Assembly (NCBI GenBank): GCA_965202895.1
Contig: OZ241901.1
Location: 4,898,001 to 4,962,000 of the forward strand
Direction: 5' to 3'
Length of the DNA: 64,000 nucleotides
Source: JAJDXW01 sp965202895
GTDB lineage: Bacteria > Pseudomonadota > Gammaproteobacteria > HK1
Below, one piece after another: positions 8,498-15,980 of the stretch. Below the pieces are notes generated by a model, which saw only the letters and a program-made list of their open reading frames with translations, made no database searches and was not told the DNA's origin. The translations under genes were made by a program, and so were the position numbers. The first letter of the stretch is position 1; every line of letters starts with the position of its first letter.

Positions 8498-9007
8498 GTG
8501 CCGCTCTACCAGCCACTGTTCCACGCCCTCGATGCATCGGGAGCCCGCTACGTGGTGGTCGGCGGGGTCGCGGTGGTGCTCCACGGCTACGCGCGGCTGA
8601 CGGCCGACGTCGACCTCGTCATCGACCTCGAACGGGACGCGGCCGCGCGGGCGATGCGCGCCCTTCTCGCGCTCGGCCTTCGTCCGCGGGCTCCCGTGGA
8701 CGCCGAGGACTTCGCGGGCGAGCGGGCCCGCGAGAGCTGGGTCCGGGACAAGGGAATGCAGGTGTTCTCGCTCTTCAAGCCCGACGACCCGCTCCTCTCC
8801 GTGGACGTGTTCGCGGAACCGCCCGTCGATTTCGAGGGGCTGTACGCGCGGGCGGCGGTGTGCGACGTCGGGGCCGTTCCGGTCCGGATCGCCTCGATCC
8901 CGGACCTCATCCACCTCGAGCGGCTGGCGGATCGGCCGCGGGACCGGGAAGACGTCGAGAAGCTCGAAGCGATTCTGCGGCTGAAGGAGGAGCGCGGTGG
9001 GGTCTGA
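8498..9007 (+). CDS. Nucleotidyltransferase, AbiEii-like toxin class
   Basis: A 169-residue protein of the DNA polymerase beta-like nucleotidyltransferase superfamily. The G-G helix turn is VVVGGVAVVLHGYARL (near residues 15-30) followed by TADVDLVID (31-39), carrying the two catalytic aspartates, and a later D in LLSVDVFAE is a candidate third. This layout matches small AbiEii/MNT-type toxins rather than housekeeping enzymes. The start is a GTG at 8498. The stop overlaps the next gene by 11 nt, implying translational coupling, as in two-gene toxin-antitoxin modules. I infer a TA or abortive-infection role; the substrate (tRNA or protein) is unknown. Confidence 0.75.
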   Translation: MPLYQPLFHALDASGARYVVVGGVAVVLHGYARLTADVDLVIDLERDAAARAMRALLALGLRPRAPVDAEDFAGERARESWVRDKGMQVFSLFKPDDPLLSVDVFAEPPVDFEGLYARAAVCDVGAVPVRIASIPDLIHLERLADRPRDREDVEKLEAILRLKEERGGV

Positions 9008-9203
9008 GGACGGGCGGACGGGCGGGCGCCCGGAGCGGTGGAACGCCACCTGGGCGGACGTCGAGCGGGCGCAGCTCGAGACCATGCTCGCGGCCACCCC
9101 CGCCGAGCGGCTCGCGTGGCTGGAGGAGGCGATGCGGCTCGCCCACGCCTCGGGCGCCCTCGCGGCGGCGCGCCCCAAGCGGCTCCCGGACGACCGGGGG
9201 TAG
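8997..9203 (+). CDS. Small helical partner of the nucleotidyltransferase
   Basis: A 68-residue protein starting at GTG 8997 inside the end of the preceding gene. The core ERWNATWADVERAQ, then LETMLAATPAERLAWLEEAM, is charged and should form two helices; the ends are Gly/Arg-rich. I have a sense that similar short proteins follow nucleotidyltransferase genes elsewhere but cannot name the family. The 11-nt overlap and the size suggest it is the antitoxin or a substrate-recruiting partner. That is inference from arrangement. Confidence 0.6.
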   Translation: MGSEDGRTGGRPERWNATWADVERAQLETMLAATPAERLAWLEEAMRLAHASGALAAARPKRLPDDRG

Positions 9204-9299
9204 CGATCGGGTTCGGATCGGACCCGACCGGGACGGCGTGTCCAAGCCGATTCCGTAGCGTGTGACCGCCCTGGGCTCTACCCCGAGGCGGGTTGCGGG

Positions 9300-9550
9300 C
9301 AGGGCCATTTCACGCTGACCGACCCGCGGCCGGACGTCGATGCCCATCGCTCTTCCCGGGAACGGCGCGTCCTCCAGACGCGGGGGTCTCGCCCGCGTCG
9401 ATCGGCAGCGGTCTTGCCGTCCCATTTGCGGGCGGAACACAACCGTCCGGAGGACGCGCCGTTCCCAAGGCGTCCGTGTCAGGCGCCGCTCTGATTCGAC
9501 CGAACCGGGTCCCCCCGCGCGAACCGATTCCGCAGAGTGAAAGGGCCCTG
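9300..9550. repeat. MITE-like element, copy 1
   Basis: A 251-bp unit bounded by imperfect terminal inverted repeats CAGGGCCATTTCACGC (9300-9315) and, on the other strand, CAGGGCCCTTTCACTC (9535-9550), 14 of 16 matching. Inside is a long hairpin: 23-nt arms starting GGGAACGGCGCGTCCTCC at about 9358 and ending GGACGCGCCGTTCCC at about 9450, with one mismatch. The right part has the block ACCGAACCGGGT and CGCGCGAACCGATTCCG, shared with 11068-11125, 20139-20190 and 31480-31520. Both flanks carry GTTGCGGG (left abutting, right 2 nt away), a possible target duplication. No transposase is encoded. The surrounding 9204-9299 and 9551-9833 show no gene. Confidence 0.65.
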
Positions 9551-9833
9551 GCGTTGCGGGAGTGGAAGCGGGGTCCCCGCTATCCTCGATGGCGAGGGTT
9601 CTTCGGGCGCGGGTGCGGCCATCCAGGGAGGGGGCGTCACCAGCGGCCGGGGCGCGGGCGCCGGTGCGGCCCAAGCGAGGCAGCTCGCGAGACCCCGTGG
9701 TCCGGCGGTCGGCGGCGCCCTGTACCATGCCCCCGCCCGGCAGCGGCGCCTCGGTGTCGCACGCCGGCCCGAACCGACCCGAATCCGATTCGATTCGATT
9801 ACACCGCGTGCAGCCCGGAGGAGAAGTGAGAGC

Positions 9834-10646
9834 ATGAAGTACGTGTTGATCACGGGAGCGGCCGGCCTCATCGGGGCCGGTCTTCGGGAGAACTTCCGGG
9901 GCCGGTACCGGCTTCGGCTGAGCGACGTCCATACGCCGGACGATCTCCGCGAGGACGAGGAGTTCGTGGCGGCGGACCTCCGCGACTTCGAGGCGGTCCG
10001 GGGAATCGTCGAGGGCGTGGACGCGGTGGTGCATCTGGGCGGTATCGCGAGCGAGGACGCTTGGGAGGCGATCCGGGACGTCAACATCGAGGGGACCTGG
10101 AACGTCTTCGAATCGGCGCGCCGATCGAAAGGAGCGAAGCGCCTGGTCTACGCGAGCAGCGTGCACGCGGTGGGTTTCTATCCGCGGAGCCGGACGATCG
10201 GCTCCGACGTGACCGTGCTGCCGGACAGCCGCTACGGGGTGAGCAAGGCGTTCGGCGAGGCGCTCGGCGCGCTCTACGCCAACAAGTACGGCCTCGAGGT
10301 GATGGCGGTGCGGATCGGGAACGCCTATCCGGAGCCGATCGACGAGCGCCGGCTCAGCATCTGGACCAGCCACCGCGATCTGGCGCAGCTCGTCGGCATC
10401 GGGCTCGACCACCCGGACCTCGGGTTCGAGATCGTCTACGGCGTGTCCGGCAACACCCGCACGTGGTGGGACAACGCGGCGGCCGAGCGGCTCGGCTACC
10501 GTCCGGAGGACAACGCGGAGGACTGGGCGGAGACGATCATGGCCACCGCGCCCGAGGACCCGAACGCGCCCGGCGCCGACGTCCAGGGCGGGGCCTTCGC
10601 CCGGCTCGAGAGCGGCGCCGGTCTCCCATCGGAGGACGACGGGTAG
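9834..10646 (+). CDS. NAD-dependent uronate dehydrogenase-like epimerase/dehydratase
   Basis: A 270-residue short-chain (extended SDR) enzyme. The Rossmann motif TGAAGLIG lies near residues 7-14, the second-strand acid in LSDVHTPDDL, and the catalytic Tyr-Lys in SRYGVSKAFGE (near 140-150). The text VVHLGGIAS, YASSVHAVGFYP and VYGVSGNTRTWWDN follows uronate dehydrogenase (hexuronate to aldaro-lactone, NAD+) more closely than sugar epimerases. ATG 9834 follows a purine-rich GGAGGAGAAGTGAGAG. It is flanked on both sides by MITE copies (9300-9550 and 10694-11125), so it may sit in a mobile or recombined segment. A related sugar dehydratase activity is possible. Confidence 0.75.
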   Translation: MKYVLITGAAGLIGAGLRENFRGRYRLRLSDVHTPDDLREDEEFVAADLRDFEAVRGIVEGVDAVVHLGGIASEDAWEAIRDVNIEGTWNVFESARRSKGAKRLVYASSVHAVGFYPRSRTIGSDVTVLPDSRYGVSKAFGEALGALYANKYGLEVMAVRIGNAYPEPIDERRLSIWTSHRDLAQLVGIGLDHPDLGFEIVYGVSGNTRTWWDNAAAERLGYRPEDNAEDWAETIMATAPEDPNAPGADVQGGAFARLESGAGLPSEDDG

Positions 10647-10693
10647 GGAGGCCGTACCTGCCGAGCGCCGCCGGGCCGGGCCTCGCCCCGCGG

Positions 10694-11125
10694 GGCCGGT
10701 TCATGCCGATCGACCCGCGGCCGGGCATCGATGCCCATCGCTCTTCCTGGAAACGGCGCGTCTTCGGGAGCAGCGGCGTCCTGGGAACGGCGCGTCGTGG
10801 GAACGCTCGTGTCCCGCCCGCAAATGGGACGGCGAGGCCGCCGCCGATCGATGCGGGCGGGACACGAGCGTTCCCACGACGCCGTGCCCACGCAAGTGGC
10901 TCCGTGGGGTGAAATCCGCCAGCAACCCCCTCGAACCGAACCCGAACCACGGAAGAACGCCGTCTCCGTGGGGGTGAAAATATCTCGACCCCCGACCTCC
11001 ACCCGCTATATCAAGAGGTTACGAACAGCGCCCGGGGCTCGGAGAGGCTGCAGGACCTCCGCCGCGCTCATTCGGCCGAACCGGGTTCGCCCGCGCGAAC
11101 CGATTCCGCATCATGAAACGGCCCT
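10694..11125. repeat. MITE-like element, copy 2, interrupted
   Basis: The left part (10709-10764) repeats 9318-9373 with few changes (CGACCCGCGGCCGG, ATCGATGCCCATCGCTCTTCC). The right part (11068-11125) repeats 9488-9550, ending CATCATGAAACGGCCCT, a decayed terminal repeat. Between them lies a copy of the hairpin element described at 10781. It therefore looks like a MITE into which the second element was inserted, or a composite. The remaining sequence to 11249 has no gene. Confidence 0.55.
10781..11040 (-). repeat. Hairpin element R1, copy A (minus orientation)
   Basis: Contains a perfect 31-nt inverted repeat: arms 10792-10822 and 10852-10882 separated by 29 nt, core GGGAACGCTCGTGTCCCGCC. 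To its right, 10883-11040 is the reverse complement of 14180-14340, including ATATCTCGACCCCCGACCTC and TATATCAAGAGGTTACGAAC. Frames through it yield peptides such as SWERSCPARID that look like an ORF but are only the repeat. Together with copy B it brackets hyuB and the D-lyxose isomerase gene in inverted orientation. Confidence 0.75.
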
Positions 11126-11249
11126 ACCGGGCCGACGGCCGCCCCTGCCGCCAAGGCCCCCGGCGTGCCTGCCTGCTGCCGGCCTCCGCGCCCCTCCCCG
11201 GTCGGGAATCGTCGAGCCGGGCGCGGGAACCACACGGGAGCCGAGCCGG

Positions 11250-13013
11250 TCAGTCGTCCGCGCCGGCTCCCGCTGCCGCCGCCGCAGCCGTCTCCGCGGG
11301 CGCCGCTGTCGCAGCCGCAGACGCTGCTGGCGTAGCCGACCCCGCGCCGGCCGCCCAGCTCTCCTCGCTGACCTTGCCGCCCGCGAGGTCGGCGGCGAGG
11401 AGGCCGGCGGACCGGGTGCTCGGGTCGCCGTAGCCGCCCCCGCCCGCCGTGTTGACCTCTACCCGGTCCCCGGGCGCGAGCCGGACCAGGGTCTTCGACG
11501 GGATGACCTCCTCCGCCCCGCCCCCCGCGCGCCGGATGACCGAGTGCGCGCAGGCCCCCGGCCCGCCGCCCGCCGCCCCCCGCGCCGGTCGCCGATGCCG
11601 TTCGCCCCGGTGGGTGAAGACCACCTCGCCGGCCAGCACCTCGTACTCCCGGCGAATGCCGAGGCCGCCCCGGAACGCCCCGCGCCCGCCCGAATCGGGG
11701 CGCAGCTCCGAGCGGCGCACCCGGATCGGCGCGTCCATCTCCAGGGCCTCCACCGGCAGGTTCATGCAGTTCGAGCCGTCCGTCTCGATGACGTCGACCC
11801 CGTCCCGCCCCCGGCTCGCCCCGCTCCCGGAGGCGATCAGCTCGCCCACCACGTACCGCGACCCGTCCTCGCGGGCACCCCCGAACGCGAGCACGTGGAG
11901 CGCCGCTGCCGCGTCCGCCGGCGCGCCCTCGGGCCGCGCGCGGCGAAGGGCGCCGATGATCGTCCCCGCGATGCGCTTGATGGTGGAGGTCCGCGAGTTC
12001 ACCGGGGCGGGCTCGCGCGGGTTCACGAGACTCCCCTCGGGGAGGCGGAGCTCGATCGGCCGGAAGCATCCGCCGTTGATCGGGATCGACGGGTCGGTCA
12101 TCGCGAGCACCGCGAAGTACGCGCCCGCGTAGGCCCCCGACGGCACGCAGTTGAACGGCCCCCGGACCTGCGGGCTCGTCCCCTCGAAGTCGATCGCCAC
12201 CCGATCCCCCGCGATCTCCACCGAGACCTCCACCCGCACCGGATCGTCCAGCGCGACCCCGTCGTTGTCGAGCCAGTCGACGTACGAGTAGCGCCCGTCC
12301 GGCAGGCGCTCGACGGCCCGCCGCACGAGCCGCTCGGAGCGGGCGAGAAGCTCCCCGGTGAGCGCGGGGAGGCGGTTCGCGCCGTAGCGGTCGGCGAGCT
12401 CCGCCACCCGGCGCGCCCCGATCGAACACGCCGCGACCTGCGCGTTGAGGTCCCCCATGAACGTCTCCGGGACCCGCACGTTGAGGCAGAGCATGTCGAC
12501 GAGGGTGCGGTTGATCTCGCCCGCGTCCCGGTACTTGAGGGGCGGGATGCGGATCCCCTCCTGGAAGATCTCGGTCGCGTTCGGGGGGACCGAGCCGGGG
12601 GCCATGCCGCCCACGTCCTGGTGGTGGGTCATCGCGGCGCTCAGGGCGACCGGCCGCCCGCCCGAGAAGACCGGCATCACGAGCGCGATGTCGGGGAGGT
12701 GGGTCCCGCCCCGGTAGGGGTCGTTCATGATGTAGACGTCGCCCTCGCGCATCGTGCGGACCGGGTGCTTGCCGAGCACCGTCCGCACCACCGGGATGAG
12801 GGTCGCGAGGTGGATGGGGATCGCCGTCGCCTGGGCCAAAGTCTCGCCGTCGAGGGTGAAGAGGCTCGCCGAGGCGTCGAGTCCCTCCTTCACGATGGGC
12901 GAGAACGAGCTCCGGACCAGGGTCGATTGCATCTCGTTCGCGATGCCGTCGAGCTTGTTGCGCACGACCTCGAGGGTGATCGGGTCGGAGGCGGGGTTCG
13001 TCGCTGCGGTCAT
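11250..13013 (-). CDS. hyuB: Hydantoinase B / oxoprolinase family protein
   Basis: A 587-residue member of the HyuB/AcxB family (5-oxoprolinase beta-like, N-methylhydantoinase B). Recognisable segments are DPITLEVVRNKLDGIANEM at the start, DVYIMNDPYRGGTHLPD (about 93-109), MTHHQDVGGMAPGSVPP (about 128-144), PINGGCFRPIEL and the terminal GDRVEVNTAGGGGYGDP. HyuB normally works with HyuA in ATP-dependent hydrolysis of hydantoins or 5-oxoproline; no hyuA lies beside it here, so the partner must be elsewhere or the gene is orphaned. The last 45 residues are an Ala-rich low-complexity tail. The ATG at 13013 follows CAGGAAGCC. The gene is bracketed with the next one by inverted repeat copies. Confidence 0.85.
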   Translation of the reverse strand: MTAATNPASDPITLEVVRNKLDGIANEMQSTLVRSSFSPIVKEGLDASASLFTLDGETLAQATAIPIHLATLIPVVRTVLGKHPVRTMREGDVYIMNDPYRGGTHLPDIALVMPVFSGGRPVALSAAMTHHQDVGGMAPGSVPPNATEIFQEGIRIPPLKYRDAGEINRTLVDMLCLNVRVPETFMGDLNAQVAACSIGARRVAELADRYGANRLPALTGELLARSERLVRRAVERLPDGRYSYVDWLDNDGVALDDPVRVEVSVEIAGDRVAIDFEGTSPQVRGPFNCVPSGAYAGAYFAVLAMTDPSIPINGGCFRPIELRLPEGSLVNPREPAPVNSRTSTIKRIAGTIIGALRRARPEGAPADAAAALHVLAFGGAREDGSRYVVGELIASGSGASRGRDGVDVIETDGSNCMNLPVEALEMDAPIRVRRSELRPDSGGRGAFRGGLGIRREYEVLAGEVVFTHRGERHRRPARGAAGGGPGACAHSVIRRAGGGAEEVIPSKTLVRLAPGDRVEVNTAGGGGYGDPSTRSAGLLAADLAGGKVSEESWAAGAGSATPAASAAATAAPAETAAAAAAGAGADD

Positions 13014-13378
13014 GGCTTCCTGGAGTCCCGGAGAGAGGTTGGACTATGCTACCCCGGTCCTTCGGGGGAACGAAGGGCCGTGAACGAGACGGCGATTCGG
13101 CTTCCTGCCGAGCCGTTGCGAGGAGCAGGAGGCCTGGCTCCAAGCTCCCCGAGGCAGGGCCGTCTCCACACGGTCGGGTCGGGTCTTGCGCGGGGACTCC
13201 TCGGGAGCGCGGGCATCCCGACCGTACCCCCGGGGATCGGCCATTCCATGGGCGGGAAGGTGGAGGGCTTCGGCGGTCCGTTGCCGGGGGCGGGGGACAC
13301 ACGAGCGCTCCGGGCACCCGGCCCGTAGCCCCGCCCACGGTCCGAAGCGAGGCCCCGCGAGCCGCAAGGAGAGGAGAC
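13014..13378. other. Divergent intergenic region, hyuB / lyxose isomerase
   Basis: About 365 bases separate the two divergently transcribed genes. On the minus strand a -10-like TAGCAT lies about 30 nt upstream of hyuB. On the plus strand the cupin gene has a strong ribosome site AAGGAGAGGAG just before 13379. I see no operator-like palindrome and no coding sequence. Confidence 0.4.
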
Positions 13379-14071
13379 ATGCTGCGTTCGGAGATCAACG
13401 CGCTCATTCGCGACGCCGAGGGCTACTTCGAGGCGGAACGATTCCGGCTCCCGCCCTTCGCGTACTGGACCGCGGAGGACTGGGCGAACCCCGGCGGCGA
13501 CGTCTCGGAGATCGTCGAGTGCGGCCTCGGCTGGGACGTCACCGACTTCGGCCTCGGCGAGTACCACGCCTGCGGCCTCCTCCTGTTCACGATGCGCAAC
13601 GGCCGGCTCTCGAACCTGAAGGCGGGGGTGGGCAAGACCTACTGCGAGAAGGCGCTCCTCCTCGACCCCGGCCAGCACTGCCCCGCCCATCACCACTGGA
13701 TCAAGGTCGAGGACATCATCGTCCGGGCGGGCGGGACGATGGGGGTGGAGGTGCACAACGCCGCGGAGGATGGCTCGTTCGCCGACACCGACGTGCGGCT
13801 GAGCCTCGACGGCGTGCGGCGCACGGTACCGGCCGGCGCCGCCCTGGAGCTCCGGCCCGGCGAGAGCATCACCCTCGAGCCCGGCTGCTACCACAAGCTC
13901 ACCGCCCCGCGCGGGCGGGTGCTCCTCGGCGAGGTGTCGGTGGTCAACGACGACGTGAACGACAACCGCTTCCACCAGCCGGTCGGGCGCTTCCCCGAGA
14001 TCGAGGAGGACGAGCCGCCCTATCGCCTCCTGGTCGGCGACTACGCGGCCATCGCCGGCGGCGCCTCCTGA
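13379..14071 (+). CDS. D-lyxose ketol-isomerase-like cupin
   Basis: A 230-residue single-domain cupin that follows the D-lyxose isomerase family over its whole length: MLRSEINALIRDAEGYF, LPPFAYWTAEDW, LGWDVTDFGLGEY, then the metal-binding segment CPAHHHWIKVEDII (two His and the Glu, near residues 101-114), a further cupin strand PGESITLEPGCYHKL (His near 180) and EVSVVNDDVNDNRF. These residues bind a divalent metal in the family, which interconverts D-lyxose and D-xylulose (some members act on mannose). The start ATG 13379 has AAGGAGAGGAG upstream. With the uronate dehydrogenase nearby it hints at pentose/hexuronate use, although the substrate is not shown by the sequence. Confidence 0.8.
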   Translation: MLRSEINALIRDAEGYFEAERFRLPPFAYWTAEDWANPGGDVSEIVECGLGWDVTDFGLGEYHACGLLLFTMRNGRLSNLKAGVGKTYCEKALLLDPGQHCPAHHHWIKVEDIIVRAGGTMGVEVHNAAEDGSFADTDVRLSLDGVRRTVPAGAALELRPGESITLEPGCYHKLTAPRGRVLLGEVSVVNDDVNDNRFHQPVGRFPEIEEDEPPYRLLVGDYAAIAGGAS

Positions 14072-14179
14072 CCCCGCGCCCCGCGCGGCCCGTTCTCCCG
14101 CCCCCCACGCCCACACCCCGAACGCGCGTACTCCGAGCGGGACCACAGCGGGAAGGCCGGACGGTCAGCCGTCCGAGCA

Positions 14180-14500
14180 GAGCCTCGGGCGCTGTTTGTA
14201 ACCTCTTGATATAGCGGGTGGAGATCGGGGGTCGAGATATTTTTTACCCCTACGGAGACAGCGTCTTCCGTGGTTTGGGTTCGGTTCGAGAGAGATGCTG
14301 GCGGATTTCACCCCACGGAGTCACTTGCGCGGGCACGGCGTCCTGGGAACGCGGGCGTCCCGCCCGCATTGATCGGCGGCGACCTCGCCATCCCATTTGC
14401 GGGCGGGACGCCCGCGTTCCCAAGACGCCGTGCCCAGGAGCGTTCGCGAGAGGCGTGCCCGGCGAAAACCCCACAACGCACATGCCTCGAGCAACTTCAC
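14180..14500 (+). repeat. Hairpin element R1, copy B
   Basis: Shares 14188-14340 with copy A (inverted) and 14230-14490 with copy C (direct). It starts near GGGCGCTGTTTGTAACCTCT, continues TTGATATAGCGGGTGGAG and GGCGGATTTCACCCCACGGA, then a perfect 25-nt inverted repeat (arms 14344-14368 and 14398-14422, TGGGAACGCGGGCGTCCCG...). It ends in GGCGAAAACCCCACAACGCA. No gene lies in 14072-14771; the rest of that gap is the repeat at 14512. Confidence 0.75.
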
Positions 14501-14511
14501 TCTGGAGGGCG

Positions 14512-14655
14512 GGATGTGCGGCGGATGCACTTCGAAGACGAATTCGAGTGAAGTCGGGTCGAGAATTCGGCTTTGACGATTCAGGCGGTGCGGATCAGGA
14601 CGTGGCAGCAGTCCCTGAAGCCAGGGATGGGCAGAATGAAATCGTCCTGGTCGGC
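14512..14655 (+). repeat. Repeat R4, copy 1
   Basis: About 140 bases align with 54622-54760: shared blocks include GTGCG, CGAAGACGA, GGGTCGA, TTGACGATTCA, GGATCAGG or GAATCAGG, GTCCCTG, and GGCAGAATG. The two copies differ at roughly one base in four. It has no obvious terminal repeats and no long reading frame common to both copies, so it is probably a non-coding dispersed repeat. Confidence 0.55.
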
Positions 14656-14771
14656 CGACCGACCGGCCACCGGTGATCTTCGGCCGTGTCGAAGGCGGAG
14701 CTCCCGGCGTCGCCCGCGCCGCCGTTCCCCCGGGGCATCGGCGGAGGGAGGAAGGAGCGACGGCCCGCGCT

Positions 14772-15410
14772 TCACCTTGCCGGGGAGAAGTCCCCGGTCA
14801 CCGGATCCATCGTCCAGAGCTCGCCCTCGGCGATGTCGAACCAGGCGCCGTGCAGGTCGAGCCGGCCGCGGTCCTCGCGGGTCGAGACGAAGGGGAAGCT
14901 CCGCAGGTTCTCGATCGAACGGCGTATCGAGGCGCGTTCGAGGGCGGTCTGCCGTTCAGCGTCCGTCAGCCGTCCGTCGTCCGCGATTTCGCCGGCGGCG
15001 GGCCCCAGCCGCTTCATCCACTCGCCGACGAAGTCGTCCGGAGACAGCGGGTCCGCCGGCGGATGCAACACTGCCCGGATGCCGCCGCACTTCGCATGAC
15101 CGAGCACGACGACGTGCCGGACCTCGAGGCCCTGCACCGCGAACTCGAGCGCGGCGGCGGTGGCGTGGCAGGCGCCCTCCGGCTCGCAGGGCGGCACCAG
15201 ATTGGCGACGTTGCGGACGACGAACATCGCGCCCGGCGCAGTGTCGAAGACGGTCTCCGGCGCCGCCCTCGAATCGCAACAGGCGATGACCATGACCTCG
15301 GGCGCCTGCCCGTGCTCGGCGAGCGAGCGGTAGCGGTCGCGTTCGGGCCCGTAGCGGCGTTCCCGGAAGGAACGGTAGCCGGCGAGCAGCGATCCGGGGA
15401 AATCGGTCAT
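14772..15410 (-). CDS. Beta-class carbonic anhydrase
   Basis: A 212-residue beta-carbonic anhydrase interconverting CO2 and bicarbonate. The zinc ligands and catalytic dyad are visible: CCDSRAAPE (Cys and the Asp-Arg pair, near residues 44-52) and VVLGHAKCGGIRA (His and Cys, near 99-111). A VVRNVANLVPP segment (about 66-76) is characteristic of the family. I chose the ATG at 15410 (MTDFPGSLLAGYRSFRE); an upstream extension to 15530 adds 40 Arg/Pro-rich residues unlike the family. It stands alone between repeat copies B and C, which are in direct orientation. Confidence 0.9.
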   Translation of the reverse strand: MTDFPGSLLAGYRSFRERRYGPERDRYRSLAEHGQAPEVMVIACCDSRAAPETVFDTAPGAMFVVRNVANLVPPCEPEGACHATAAALEFAVQGLEVRHVVVLGHAKCGGIRAVLHPPADPLSPDDFVGEWMKRLGPAAGEIADDGRLTDAERQTALERASIRRSIENLRSFPFVSTREDRGRLDLHGAWFDIAEGELWTMDPVTGDFSPAR

Positions 15411-15602
15411 ATCCGTGCGGCAGCGTCCGTCGTCGTCGCCGATACGAGCAGCGGGCGGTGGCCGAGCGGCGGATTCTCGCACCGTTGTCGGCGCGATGCC
15501 CGACGATGCCGGGCGATGCCCGCTTCTCACGATCCTCCTCCGACGATCCCACCCCGCGCCCCCCGACTCGCCTCTCGTTGGACAGAGGCATGTGTCACGT
15601 TC

Positions 15603-15912
15603 ATAATCTATTGATATGAATTGTTAAACACGGAAGTCGAGATGCCTTTTCCCCACAGGAACGGCGTTCTTCCACGGTTCAGGATCGGTTCGAGGGGGTT
15701 GCCGGCGGATTTCACCCCACGGAGCTGCTTGCACGGGCACGGCGTCCTGGGAACGGCGCGTCTTCCAGACGCGGGTGTCCCGCCCGCAAATGGGAGGGCG
15801 AGGCCGCCACCGATCAATGCGGGCGGGACACGAGCGTTCCCAGGACGCCGTGCCCGAGAGCGTTCACGAGAGGCGTGCCCGGCGAAAACCCCACAGCGCA
15901 CATGCCTCGGGA
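15603..15912 (+). repeat. Hairpin element R1, copy C
   Basis: Aligns in direct orientation with copy B: TTGATAT near the left end, GTCGAGAT, GGCGGATTTCACCCCACGGA, GGGCACGGCGTCCTGGGAAC, the hairpin whose right arm is TGCGGGCGGGACACGAGCGT (15821-15840), and GGCGAAAACCCCACAGCGCA. The left hairpin arm here carries an extra segment (CGTCTTCCAGACG) and pairs less perfectly than in A and B. The stretch from 15411 to 15980 contains no gene apart from this element and the leader of the next gene. Confidence 0.7.
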
Positions 15913-15980
15913 CAAGGCTGCCGCTGGAAAAGGAACGTCACGTGTGCCACGATGGAAGGGCTTCAACTGGAGGGCGCGTT

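Noticed and set aside
14250..14530. Small ORFs with SWERGRPAR-like peptides in and around the repeats
   Set aside because: They are translations of the hairpin repeat in several frames, occurring wherever the repeat occurs, with no independent start signals.
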